From Herbidospora cretacea (GTDB taxonomy: Bacteria; Actinomycetota; Actinomycetes; Streptosporangiales; Streptosporangiaceae), in the NCBI RefSeq assembly GCF_001570605.1, contig NZ_BBXG01000013.1:124001-188000 (forward strand): a stretch of 64,000 bases of DNA, in the 5' to 3' direction. Shown here piece by piece: positions 37,477-46,036 of the stretch. How positions within the stretch are numbered: position 1 is the stretch's first letter; each line of letters starts with the position of its first letter. Made by a program: the position numbers and the translations under genes. The notes below the pieces were generated by a model that was given only the letters and a program-made list of their open reading frames with translations, searched no databases and was not told the origin of the DNA.

Positions 37477-38625
37477 ATGACGACCCTGGCTGAGACCGCG
37501 CCGGGCGCCCTTCAGGTCACCGACAGGAAGTCCGCCCGCGCGTTCGTCGACACCCACATCGTCCCGTACGCCGACGCGTACGACCGGCAGGGCCGGGTCC
37601 CCGAGGAGCTGCTGGAGCGGATGACCGCCGCCGGGCTCTGGGCCCCCTTCCTCCCCCGGGAGACCGGGGGAGGGGGGATGGACCTGGTCACCCTCGGCGA
37701 GGTCCACGAGGAGGTGGGCCGGGGCTGCTCCTCGGTGCGCAGCCTGCTCACCGTCCACACGATGGTGTCGTGGGCGGTGCAGCGGTGGGGCAGCCCGGCG
37801 CAGCGCGAACAGTGGGTGCCGGCGCTCGGCCGGGGAGACGTGCTCGCCGCGTTCTGCCTGTCCGAGCCCGGCGCCGGCAGCGACGCCTCCGGGATCGCCA
37901 CCAACGTCGTGGAGAAGAACGGCGGCTGGGTCCTCAACGGCGTCAAGAAGTGGATCACCAACGGCCAGCGGGCCGACCTCTTCCTGGTCTTCGCCCGCAC
38001 GGCCACCAGCATCGGCGCGTTCCTGGTCCCCAGGGACAGCCCCGGCGTCGAGGTGACGCCGATCGAGGACATGCTCGGCACCCGGGCGTCGATGATCGCG
38101 GAGATCTCCTTCCGCGACGTCGCGCTCGGCCCGGACGCGCTGCTCGGCCCGAGCGGCTTCACCGCCGGCATGGTGCTGACCGGCACCCTGGACCTCGGCC
38201 GCTACAGCGTGGCGACCGGCTCGGTCGGCATCATCCAGGCCGCGCTGGAGGCCTGCGCCGCCTACGCCTCCCGCCGCACCGTCGGCGGGTCGCTCCTCAA
38301 GGACCTGCCGCTGATCCAGGCGAAGCTCTCCGACATGGTCACCGACGCGCGGGCGGCCCGGCTGCTCGTCGCCGAGGCCGGCCGGCTCAAGGACGCCGGC
38401 GAGGCGTCCACGATCATGGCGACCTGGGTGGCGAAGTACTTCGCCTCCACCGCCGCCGCCCGGCACGCGTCCGAGGCGGTCCAGATCCACGGCGCGAACG
38501 GCTGCGGCCACGACTACCCGGTGGCACGGCTGTACCGGGACGCCAAGGTCATGGAGATCATCGAGGGCAGCAACGAGATCCAGCGCATCACCATCGCCAG
38601 CCAGGCAGAACGGGAGATCATCTGA
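37477..38625 (+). CDS. fkbI: Acyl-CoA dehydrogenase-family oxidase of the extender pathway (FkbI-like)
   Basis: 382 residues covering a whole acyl-CoA dehydrogenase: helical N-domain, FAD-binding central part with FCLSEPGAGSDASG, and C-terminal IIEGSNEIQR, where the Glu is the usual catalytic base. In methoxymalonyl-ACP pathways FkbI takes the ACP-bound aldehyde to the carboxylate, producing hydroxymalonyl-ACP. The ATG follows the ACP stop by one base and the TGA overlaps the next ATG, so it is translationally coupled on both sides. No O-methyltransferase (FkbG) gene is found in the window. Confidence 0.92.
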   Translation: MTTLAETAPGALQVTDRKSARAFVDTHIVPYADAYDRQGRVPEELLERMTAAGLWAPFLPRETGGGGMDLVTLGEVHEEVGRGCSSVRSLLTVHTMVSWAVQRWGSPAQREQWVPALGRGDVLAAFCLSEPGAGSDASGIATNVVEKNGGWVLNGVKKWITNGQRADLFLVFARTATSIGAFLVPRDSPGVEVTPIEDMLGTRASMIAEISFRDVALGPDALLGPSGFTAGMVLTGTLDLGRYSVATGSVGIIQAALEACAAYASRRTVGGSLLKDLPLIQAKLSDMVTDARAARLLVAEAGRLKDAGEASTIMATWVAKYFASTAAARHASEAVQIHGANGCGHDYPVARLYRDAKVMEIIEGSNEIQRITIASQAEREII

Positions 38626-39704
38626 TGACCGTGGTCGACGAAACGCCTCTTGTCGTCCCGGAGAAGCCCGTCCAGGGACGGATCAAGTGCGTGGTCTGGG
38701 ACCTGGACAACACGCTCTGGGACGGCGTGCTGCTGGAGGACGGCGAGGTCACCCTGCGGCCCGCGGTGGCGGCGCACATCCACCGGCTCGACCAGATGGG
38801 CGTGCTGCACTCGATCGCCAGCAAGAACGACCATGACGCCGCCTGGGAGAAGCTGCGCGAGTTCGGCCTCGACGAGATGTTCCTGCACCCGCAGATCAAC
38901 TGGAACGCCAAGTCAGAGTCCGTCGCGCGCATCGCCAAGGCGCTCAACCTCGGGCTCGACGCGTTCGCCTTCGTCGACGACCAGGAGTTCGAACGCGGCG
39001 AGGTCGGCCACGGCCTGCCCGCCGTCACCCTGGTCGACGTCGTCGACCTGGAGGAGGCGCTGGCCCGGCCGGAGTTCATCCCCCGCTTCGTCACCGACGA
39101 GTCGGCCCAGCGCCGCCCCATGTACCAGGCGCAGGCCGCGCGGGACGACCTGGAGTCGGGCTTCGTCGGCACCAACGAGGAGTTCCTGGCCGGGCTGGAG
39201 ATGCGGTTCACCATCGCCCCCGCCGTGCGGGACGACCTCCAGCGGGCCGAGGAGCTGACCGTCCGCACCAACCAGCTCAACTCGACCGGCCGCACCTACT
39301 CCTACGAGGAGCTCGACGAGCTGCGCGAGTCCCCCGACCACCTGCTGCTGGTCGCCTCCCTGACCGACCGGTTCGGCAGCTACGGCAAGATCGGCCTGGC
39401 CCTGGTGGAGAAGGGCGAGAAGGTGTGGCGGCTCAACATGATGCTGATGTCCTGCCGGGTGATGTCCCGCGGCGTCGGCATGGTGCTGCTCAACCACATC
39501 ATGCGGCTGGCCCAGGCGGCCGGGGTGAGCGTGCGCGCCGACTTCGTGGAGACCGGCCGCAACCGGATGATGCAGATCACCTACGCCTTCGCCGGGTTCC
39601 GCGAGGTCGGCAGGGACGGCGTCCACGTGGTGCTGGAGGCCGACCTGAGCACCGTCCAGCCGCCACCGCCCTACGTCCACTTGGAGATCGTCGATGAGCT
39701 TTGA
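38625..39704 (+). CDS. fkbH: FkbH-like glyceryl-ACP synthase/phosphatase (HAD superfamily)
   Basis: 359 residues. HAD motif I DLDNTLW begins at Asp26; motif II region IASKND and motif III FVDD follow; a GNAT-like C-terminal half contains GSYGKIGLALVEK and the conserved MMLMSCRVMSRGVG. FkbH-type enzymes capture 1,3-bisphosphoglycerate, dephosphorylate it and transfer the glyceryl group to a dedicated ACP, starting methoxy- or hydroxymalonyl-ACP synthesis. It lies directly after the FkbK, FkbJ and FkbI homologues, sharing one base with FkbI and overlapping the thioesterase by 11. The presence of a free ACP gene argues for extender rather than starter supply. Confidence 0.95.
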   Translation: MTVVDETPLVVPEKPVQGRIKCVVWDLDNTLWDGVLLEDGEVTLRPAVAAHIHRLDQMGVLHSIASKNDHDAAWEKLREFGLDEMFLHPQINWNAKSESVARIAKALNLGLDAFAFVDDQEFERGEVGHGLPAVTLVDVVDLEEALARPEFIPRFVTDESAQRRPMYQAQAARDDLESGFVGTNEEFLAGLEMRFTIAPAVRDDLQRAEELTVRTNQLNSTGRTYSYEELDELRESPDHLLLVASLTDRFGSYGKIGLALVEKGEKVWRLNMMLMSCRVMSRGVGMVLLNHIMRLAQAAGVSVRADFVETGRNRMMQITYAFAGFREVGRDGVHVVLEADLSTVQPPPPYVHLEIVDEL

Positions 39705-40473
39705 CGACGCGGCGTCCCGGTGGATGCCGTTCGCGGGCCAGACCGGCGCCGGCCCCGGCGCGCTCGCGCTCTACTGCCTGCCGCACGCCGGTGGCGCCGC
39801 CTCCACCTTCCGGAGCTGGCAGCGCGTCCTGCCGGGGGTGGCGGTCCAGCCCATCCAGCTCCCGGGCCGGGACAGCAGGCTGAGAGAGCCCGCCTACGAC
39901 CGGATGGGCCCGCTGGTCTCCGACCTCGCCGAGATCGTCCAGGCGGACGTCTCGCTCGGCTCGATCGACCGCAGGTACGCCCTGTACGGCCACAGCCTCG
40001 GCGCGCTCGTCGCGTTCGAGCTGGCCCGTGAGATCCGCCGCCGCGGTGGCCCGCCGCCGGTGCACCTGTTCGTCTCCGGTTCGGTCGCCCCGCAGCTCGC
40101 CTACGAGGACGGCAAGCCGGTCGGGCAGATGTCCCGGCCCGAGGTCGTCTCGATGCTGCGCGACCTGGGCGGCACGCCGGAGTGGCTGCTGGCCGACCCC
40201 GGCGTGCTGGACATGATCCTCCCGGCCGTGGTCGCCGACTTCACGATCAAGGAGACCTACGAGTACCGCGCGGAGAAGCCGCTGGACATCCCCATCACGG
40301 CCATGCCCAGCACCGACGACGCGCGGATCAAGGCCGAGACCGTGACGCCGTGGGGGGAGCAGACCACCAGGGAGTACGAGCTCCAGCCGTTCGTCGGCGG
40401 CCACTTCGCGGTGTTCGAGCAGGCCGCGCTGGTCCACAAGCTGATCTCCAAAGCCCTGCTCAAATGGATGTGA
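39694..40473 (+). CDS. Type II (editing) thioesterase
   Basis: 259 residues, alpha/beta hydrolase of the external thioesterase type found in PKS/NRPS clusters. Motifs: LPHAGGAAS oxyanion loop near residue 30, GHSLGA with the nucleophile Ser, and a C-terminal GGHFAVFE carrying the catalytic His. Such enzymes clear blocked carrier domains by removing wrong acyl groups. As a discrete protein it is not expected to macrocyclise the product, although it could assist release, since no PKS here has its own thioesterase. It overlaps FkbH by 11 bases and the phosphopantetheinyl transferase by 10. Confidence 0.93.
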   Translation: MSFDDAASRWMPFAGQTGAGPGALALYCLPHAGGAASTFRSWQRVLPGVAVQPIQLPGRDSRLREPAYDRMGPLVSDLAEIVQADVSLGSIDRRYALYGHSLGALVAFELAREIRRRGGPPPVHLFVSGSVAPQLAYEDGKPVGQMSRPEVVSMLRDLGGTPEWLLADPGVLDMILPAVVADFTIKETYEYRAEKPLDIPITAMPSTDDARIKAETVTPWGEQTTREYELQPFVGGHFAVFEQAALVHKLISKALLKWM

Positions 40474-41075
40474 CGGACTCCTTCGTGTGGCGGGTCCACC
40501 TCGATCAGCCGGATGGCGTGAGGTGGGCCCCGCTGCTTTCCGGGCCCGAGCGGGCGCGCGCGGCGGCGCTGGCGACCCCGGTCGAGCGCCGCCGCTTCAC
40601 CGTCGCGCACGGCGTCCTGCGGGCTCTCCTCGGCGGGCTCACCGGCCTGCCGCCGGAGGGTCTCGTATTCGGCGCGGAGCCCGGCGGCCGGCCCTACCTG
40701 GACGGCCGCCCGGTCGACTTCAACCTGTCCCACTCCGAGGAGTGGGCGCTGATCGGGGTGGCCCCGCCGGGCCTGCGGGTGGGCGTCGACGTCGAGCGCG
40801 TCCGCGACGACCTCGACCACCTGGCCATGGCCCGGCACCTGTACCGGCCCGCCGAGGTCGAGCGCCTGACCCGGGCCGCCTCTCCCCGGGAGGAGTACTT
40901 CCGGCTCTGGTGCGCGAAAGAGGCGTACATCAAGGCGACCGGGGCGGGCCTGGCCGGTCTGCGGGACGCGCTGGTGACGCACGAAGGGAACGCGACGGTG
41001 GGTTCGTCGCGTTCCCTTCGCTGGCTCGATGTGGCGCCCGGCTACGCGGGCGCCGTCGTCACCACCACTGTTTGA
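40464..41075 (+). CDS. Sfp-type 4'-phosphopantetheinyl transferase
   Basis: 203 residues from an ATG that overlaps the thioesterase stop. The family motifs are all present: FNLSHSEEW, GVDVER (metal-binding Asp and Glu) and WCAKEAYIKATGAGL. It should convert the apo carrier domains of PKS A-G and the discrete ACP to their holo form, using coenzyme A. Its place as last gene of a nine- to eleven-gene coupled run suggests it is dedicated to this pathway. Six bases separate its stop from the stop of the convergent dehydrogenase gene; no clear hairpin is seen there. Confidence 0.94.
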   Translation: MDVTDSFVWRVHLDQPDGVRWAPLLSGPERARAAALATPVERRRFTVAHGVLRALLGGLTGLPPEGLVFGAEPGGRPYLDGRPVDFNLSHSEEWALIGVAPPGLRVGVDVERVRDDLDHLAMARHLYRPAEVERLTRAASPREEYFRLWCAKEAYIKATGAGLAGLRDALVTHEGNATVGSSRSLRWLDVAPGYAGAVVTTTV

Positions 41076-41081
41076 CCACTG

Positions 41082-42242
41082 TCACGACCGTTGGGACACC
41101 GGCACCACGTACCGGTTGAACACCAGGTCGCGCAGCACGTCGTCACCGCCCTCCACGATCGACACGTACCGCACGTCCCGCAGCAGCTTGCCGATCACCG
41201 AGTCGTGCGTGTACCCCACGCCGCCGAACATCTCCGACGCGGCCGAGGCGATCTGCCAGCCCGTCTGGCCGCAGAACATCTTCGTGGTCAGCGCCGTCTT
41301 CAGCGTGCCCACCCGGAGGAACTCCGCGGCCGCGTCCGGCCGGGCCGCGATCTCGTCGTAGCGGCGGGCCGCGGCCAGGCACTGGTTCGCCATCACGTCG
41401 ATCTGCATCTCGAACTGGCCCAGCTTGGCCGCGAACACCGCGTTCCCGGCCAGGACGGCGCCCTTGACCTGCTTGGTCCTGCCGTACTCCAGGCACACGT
41501 CCCGGATCCGGCGGGCGACGCCGAGCGCCGTGGTGGCGATGAGGATGCGGCTGGCGTTCAGCCCCACCTCCAGCAGCCGCAGCCCGTTGCCGCGCAGCAC
41601 GTTGGCGGCCGGCACCCGGCAGTCGGTCAGCGTCACCTGGTAGGTCGCCGAGGAGCGCAGCCCCAGCACGTCCCAGCGCTTGTCGATCCGGATGCCCGGC
41701 GTGTCCCGGGGGACCAGCACCGCCAGGTAGCCGGCCGGGTCGTGCTCGGCGCGGGCGACCACGACCAGGAACTCGGCGAAGTCGGCGTTCGTGGAGAACG
41801 CCTTCTCCCCGTTCAGCACGACGTCGTCGCCGTCGCGGCGGGCCGTCGTGGTGATCCTGGCCAGCTCGCTGCCGGCGGCGTGCTCGCTGCCGAGCGTCGC
41901 GCAGAACCCGCTCCCGGCCACCAGTTTGCCCAGGTAGTGGTCCCGCAGGTCGGGGGAGCCGTACAGGGAGACCATGCTGGTGGTCAGGACCGGGATGAAC
42001 AGGGTGAACGCGGCGCCGGCGTCGGCGTAGGCGAGTTCGGCGACGATCCGCACGCCGTCCTCCAGGCTGAGGCCGGGGCCGCCGTGCTCCTTCGGCACCC
42101 ACCAGTTCGCCAGACCGGTGTCGGCGAACCGCTCGTACAGCGGGAGCGGCGCCTCGGCCAGCGAGTCGAGGTAGGCGTCCTTGCCGATGAGTTCCCTGCG
42201 CGCGAACGCCTGGACCGCCCGCACGTGCTCCGGCTGCCTCAT
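41082..42242 (-). CDS. Acyl-CoA dehydrogenase-family flavoprotein, second copy in the cluster
   Basis: 386 residues. FAD-binding region [15 protein letters not shown] and [17 protein letters not shown] in the middle; C-terminal [20 protein letters not shown] and [12 protein letters not shown], where Glu is the likely base. It is clearly distinct from the FkbI-like enzyme. It is last in the leftward operon, and its ATG overlaps the stop of the AT-lacking PKS G by four bases, so its action is probably tied to that module's product or extender. Options are oxidation of a carrier-bound extender, alpha,beta-desaturation of the chain, or a tailoring oxidation; the sequence does not decide. Confidence 0.88.
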   Translation of the reverse strand: MRQPEHVRAVQAFARRELIGKDAYLDSLAEAPLPLYERFADTGLANWWVPKEHGGPGLSLEDGVRIVAELAYADAGAAFTLFIPVLTTSMVSLYGSPDLRDHYLGKLVAGSGFCATLGSEHAAGSELARITTTARRDGDDVVLNGEKAFSTNADFAEFLVVVARAEHDPAGYLAVLVPRDTPGIRIDKRWDVLGLRSSATYQVTLTDCRVPAANVLRGNGLRLLEVGLNASRILIATTALGVARRIRDVCLEYGRTKQVKGAVLAGNAVFAAKLGQFEMQIDVMANQCLAAARRYDEIAARPDAAAEFLRVGTLKTALTTKMFCGQTGWQIASAASEMFGGVGYTHDSVIGKLLRDVRYVSIVEGGDDVLRDLVFNRYVVPVSQRS

Positions 42243-45200
42243 TCGGTCTCCCGTTCGTCGAGCAGCTCGGCCAGGAGGCGCACCGTCGGGCACTCCAGCA
42301 GTCCCGTCACCGGGACCGACGCGTTCAGGGTCTTGCGGATCCTGGTGGTCAGCTCGATCGCGAGGAGCGAGTGGCCGCCCAGCTCGAAGAAGTTGTCGGT
42401 GGCGCCGATCGGCTCGATGCCCAGCACCCGCGACCAGATGTCGGCGAGCGCCTTCTCGGTGCCCTCCCTCGGTTCCACGTAGGGGTTGTTGAGGTCGGGT
42501 CTCGGGTGGCGTTCCTGGTCGTCGGGGGTGTCGTCGGCGCCGTGGATGTCGCCGGTGACCCACTGCGCCAGCCGGCCCTCCAGCGGACCGGTCGAGATGA
42601 CCAGGTGGCCGACCCGGTCGATGGCCGCCAGGGCCCGCTCGAGGACGTCGACGCCTTCGGCCGGGGCCATCGCGAAGCCGACGACGGCCTCGCTGTGGCC
42701 TTCCAGACGGGTGGCGTCGATGCTCCAGGTGTCCCAGTCGACGGTCACCCAGCGCGCGCCGCCCGCCACCCGGGACTGCCGGATGTAGGCGTCCAGCGCC
42801 GCGTTGGCCGCCGCGTACGGCGCGAGCGTCATGCCGCCCAGCACCGCCGCGATGGACGACAGCGTGATCCGCCGGTCGGCTGCGTGCCCGCCGAGCACCT
42901 TCTCCAGCACGTGGAAGCCCTTGACCTTGGTGGCCAAGTGGGCGTCGCACTGGGCGCGGTCCATCAGGTGGGCGAAGTTGAAGTACGCCCCGTCCTGCAC
43001 GCCCGCGCCGTGCACGACCACGTCGATCCCGCCGAACCGCTCGACCGCGGCCTCGACCACGGCCGCCATCCGCTCCTCGTCCGCCACGTCGGCGGACAGG
43101 CAGAGCACGGTCGCGCCCCGGCGCTCCAGGTCCAGGATGTTGTGGATGTGCCGGGCGGTGCGCTCCCCGCCGGGGGGCGTCTGCGCCAGGAACGCCTCCC
43201 ACTCCTCGCGGGGCGGCAGCGGCGACCGGGCGGTGAGGACCAGGTTGCAGCCGTACGCGGCGGCCAGGTGCCGGGAGAGCACGAGGCCGACGTCGCCGAG
43301 GCCGCCGGTGATCAGCACGGTCTCGCCGTTCCTGATCGGGCGGGTCTCGTCGGTCAGCTCCTCGGTCGGGAACGGGTCGTAGGCCCGCACCCAGGTCTCG
43401 CCGGCGCGGACCGCGACCGGGCCCTCGTGCGGGGCCAGGATCGCGGCCAGGATCTGGACGGCGTCGCCGACTGGGTGGCCGGCGGCGTCGACGTCGATGG
43501 TGCGGGCCCGGATCCGGGGGTTCTCCTGGGCCAGGCTGGGGGCCAGCGCCGCCAGCGTGGAGTGCTCCGGGTGGCGCAGGTCCGAGCCGAGCACGCCGAC
43601 CGCCCCCGAGGTGAGCAGGGCGAGCTCGGCGCGCGGCGCGGAACCGCTGTTGTCGACCAGTTCCCTGGCCAGCGCCAGCACGGAGTAGAAGCCGCGGCGC
43701 TGCTCGGCGTCGAAGTGGGCGGACGGGTCGTGACCCGGTCCGGGCTCGGCCGCGGCCAGGCTGAAGCCGTGGACGATCGCGCGGGGCGCGACCAGCAGCG
43801 AGTACATCAGCTCGGCCATGTCGTCGGGCTTGTCCAGCCGGACGGTGAAGTTCCCGGCGTCGTCCTGGTCGAAGCTCTCGCCGCTGCGGACCGCCGTGAC
43901 CTCGGCGCCCGCCGCGTCCAGCCGGTCGATCAGCGCCTCGCCCCGGGCGTCGTCGGCGAAGACCAGCCAGGGACCGGCCGCCCGCAGCCGCTCGTCCAGG
44001 TCGGCGACCGCGAACGGCCGCTGCCGCCAGGTGGGCAGGTACGTCCACTTCGACCGGTCGAAGGTCTTGTCGTTGCTCACCGGGGCGGCCTGCGCGTTCG
44101 GGGTGGCCTTCACCCAGTAGCGGCGCTTCTGCCACGGGTAGGTGGGCAGCTCGACCCTGCGGCCCGCGCCCCGGTGCAGCGCGGTCCAGTCGATCGCGCT
44201 GCCGGCCTGCCACAGCCGGGCCAGCGTGGCCAGCAGCCACTCGGCCGCGGGCACTCCGTCGGCGGGGGCGACGGCGATCTCCTCCGACGTCTGGCCGTTG
44301 TCCTCGCGTGACACCTGCACGCCGAGCCGCCGCAGCCCGTCGGCCAGCGCGCCGACCGCGTCGTGCCGGTCGGTGCCGTCCTCGATGCCGATCACGGCGT
44401 CGACCGCCGCGAGCAGCTCCGGCCACCAGGATTCCGGCACGCCCTCCGGCGTGACCAGGCGCACCTTGGGGTTGCGGCGCTGGGTCTTGGCGTTGATCCA
44501 GCGGGAGGGGTCGGTCAGCGCCACGACCGCGTCGTCGCGGTCGGTGACCACGACCGCGCGCCGCAGCGCGAACCCGCCGCGCGACATCTGCAACGTGAAC
44601 GCGACGTCCGCGATGTCCTCGCCGGAGTCGGCGGCCAGGTGACCGGCCAGGCGCTCGCCGAGTTCGTTCAGCGCGTTCTCGTCGCCCGCCGAGAACGTCA
44701 GCAGGTGCGGGCCCGGCCGGTGGGGGAGGACCGGGCGCGGCGGCGCCTGCTCCAGCACCACGTGCGCGTTGGTCCCGCCGAGGCCGAACGAGCTGACCCC
44801 GGCCCGGCGCGGGTGCGGGCCCTCCGGCCACGGCCGGTGCTCGGTCAGCACGGTGAAGCGGTCCTGCGCGGTGGCCAGCGCCGGGTTCGGCTGGGCGTAG
44901 TCCGGCACGCCCTGGAGCAGCTCGTGCTTGAGGCTCAGCGCGGCCCGCATCAGCCCGGTCACGCCGGAGGCCCGGTCGAGGTGGCCCAGGCTCGGCTTCA
45001 GCGAACCGAGCACGGCCGGGGTCTCGCGCGGCTGGGTGAACACCCGGTTCATCGCGGCCAGCTCGATCGAGTCGCCCAGCATGGTGCCGGTGGCGTGGCA
45101 CTCGACGTAGCCGATGGTGTCGGGTTTGACCCCGGCCACGCCGAGGGCCGTCTCGATCACGTCGGCCTGGCCGTCGACGCCCGGGGCGGTGTAACCGGCC

Positions 45201-46036
45201 CGCATCCGGCCGTCGTTGTTGGAGGCCGAGCCGAGAATGACGGCGTGGATCACGTCGCCGTCGGCGAGCGCGTCGGACATGCGCTTGAGCGCCACCGTGC
45301 CGACGCCGCTGCCCATCACGGTGCCGCCCGCCTCGGCGTCGAAGCTGCGGACCTTCCCGTCGGGCGACATGATGCCGCCCTGCTCGTACAGGTAACCGGC
45401 CGGCTGGGGGAGCGGCGTGAACGCGCCGCCCGCCAGCGCCATGTCGCACTCGTAGGTGAGCAGGCTCTGGCACGCCAGGTGCACCGCCACCAGCGACGTC
45501 GAGCAGAACGTCTGCACCGACACCGCCGGGCCGCGCAGCCCCAGCTTGTACGACACCAGGTTCGCCAGCGAGTCGCGCTCGTTGCCGATCGCCATCAGCA
45601 TCGCGCCGCCCGGCGCGCCCGCCAGGTGGAAGATGTTCTTCACCACGTAGTCGGGGAACCCGCACCCGCCGAACACCGCGACCTGTCCCGGCACGTCGGT
45701 GGGGCAGTAGCCGGCGCCCTCCAGCGCCTCCCACGAGCACTCCAGGAACAGCCGGTGCTGCGGGTCCATCATCTCGGCCTCGCGCGGGTTGATCCCGAAG
45801 ACCCCCGCGTCGAAGTGCTCCAGGCCGTTCAGCGGGCCGCCGATCCGCACGTAGCGCGGGTCGGCGATCTGGCCCGGCTCGACGCCGTTCTCGCGCAGCT
45901 CCTCGTCGGTGATCTCGCGCAGTCCCTTGATCCCGGACAGTACGTTCCGCCACAGGTCGGCGACGCTGTCGGCGCCCGGGAAACGACCGGACATGCCGAT
46001 CAGCGCCACCGCCGAGGCGTAGTCGGTTTCTGTCAT
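42239..46036 (-). CDS. PKS G: module 8, KS-[AT missing]-KR-ACP
   Basis: 1265 residues; ATG overlaps the PKS F stop by four bases. KS ~9-428 has Cys178 in FCSTSL and both catalytic His contexts (ECHATGT, LGHLD), so it looks functional. From residue 430 to the post-AT motif LPTYPWQ (~629) only about 200 residues remain, against about 450 in PKS F. The KS-AT linker and the post-AT segment survive, but the AT core is gone: no GxSxGE and no HAFH. KR ~906-1105 (TGGLGDVG; Tyr1074 in PYAAAN) and ACP ~1185-1255 (Ser1223 in ELGGHSL) follow. There is no docking tail and no thioesterase, so this is probably the last module. Loading must come from an AT in trans, a neighbour's AT, or a pre-formed ACP-bound extender; or the module may pass the chain without extension. 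Confidence 0.93.
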   Translation of the reverse strand: MTETDYASAVALIGMSGRFPGADSVADLWRNVLSGIKGLREITDEELRENGVEPGQIADPRYVRIGGPLNGLEHFDAGVFGINPREAEMMDPQHRLFLECSWEALEGAGYCPTDVPGQVAVFGGCGFPDYVVKNIFHLAGAPGGAMLMAIGNERDSLANLVSYKLGLRGPAVSVQTFCSTSLVAVHLACQSLLTYECDMALAGGAFTPLPQPAGYLYEQGGIMSPDGKVRSFDAEAGGTVMGSGVGTVALKRMSDALADGDVIHAVILGSASNNDGRMRAGYTAPGVDGQADVIETALGVAGVKPDTIGYVECHATGTMLGDSIELAAMNRVFTQPRETPAVLGSLKPSLGHLDRASGVTGLMRAALSLKHELLQGVPDYAQPNPALATAQDRFTVLTEHRPWPEGPHPRRAGVSSFGLGGTNAHVVLEQAPPRPVLPHRPGPHLLTFSAGDENALNELGERLAGHLAADSGEDIADVAFTLQMSRGGFALRRAVVVTDRDDAVVALTDPSRWINAKTQRRNPKVRLVTPEGVPESWWPELLAAVDAVIGIEDGTDRHDAVGALADGLRRLGVQVSREDNGQTSEEIAVAPADGVPAAEWLLATLARLWQAGSAIDWTALHRGAGRRVELPTYPWQKRRYWVKATPNAQAAPVSNDKTFDRSKWTYLPTWRQRPFAVADLDERLRAAGPWLVFADDARGEALIDRLDAAGAEVTAVRSGESFDQDDAGNFTVRLDKPDDMAELMYSLLVAPRAIVHGFSLAAAEPGPGHDPSAHFDAEQRRGFYSVLALARELVDNSGSAPRAELALLTSGAVGVLGSDLRHPEHSTLAALAPSLAQENPRIRARTIDVDAAGHPVGDAVQILAAILAPHEGPVAVRAGETWVRAYDPFPTEELTDETRPIRNGETVLITGGLGDVGLVLSRHLAAAYGCNLVLTARSPLPPREEWEAFLAQTPPGGERTARHIHNILDLERRGATVLCLSADVADEERMAAVVEAAVERFGGIDVVVHGAGVQDGAYFNFAHLMDRAQCDAHLATKVKGFHVLEKVLGGHAADRRITLSSIAAVLGGMTLAPYAAANAALDAYIRQSRVAGGARWVTVDWDTWSIDATRLEGHSEAVVGFAMAPAEGVDVLERALAAIDRVGHLVISTGPLEGRLAQWVTGDIHGADDTPDDQERHPRPDLNNPYVEPREGTEKALADIWSRVLGIEPIGATDNFFELGGHSLLAIELTTRIRKTLNASVPVTGLLECPTVRLLAELLDERETE

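Noticed and set aside
39694-40473. Discrete thioesterase as the chain-terminating cyclase
   Set aside because: Sequence and position match editing type II enzymes, which normally do not release the finished chain.
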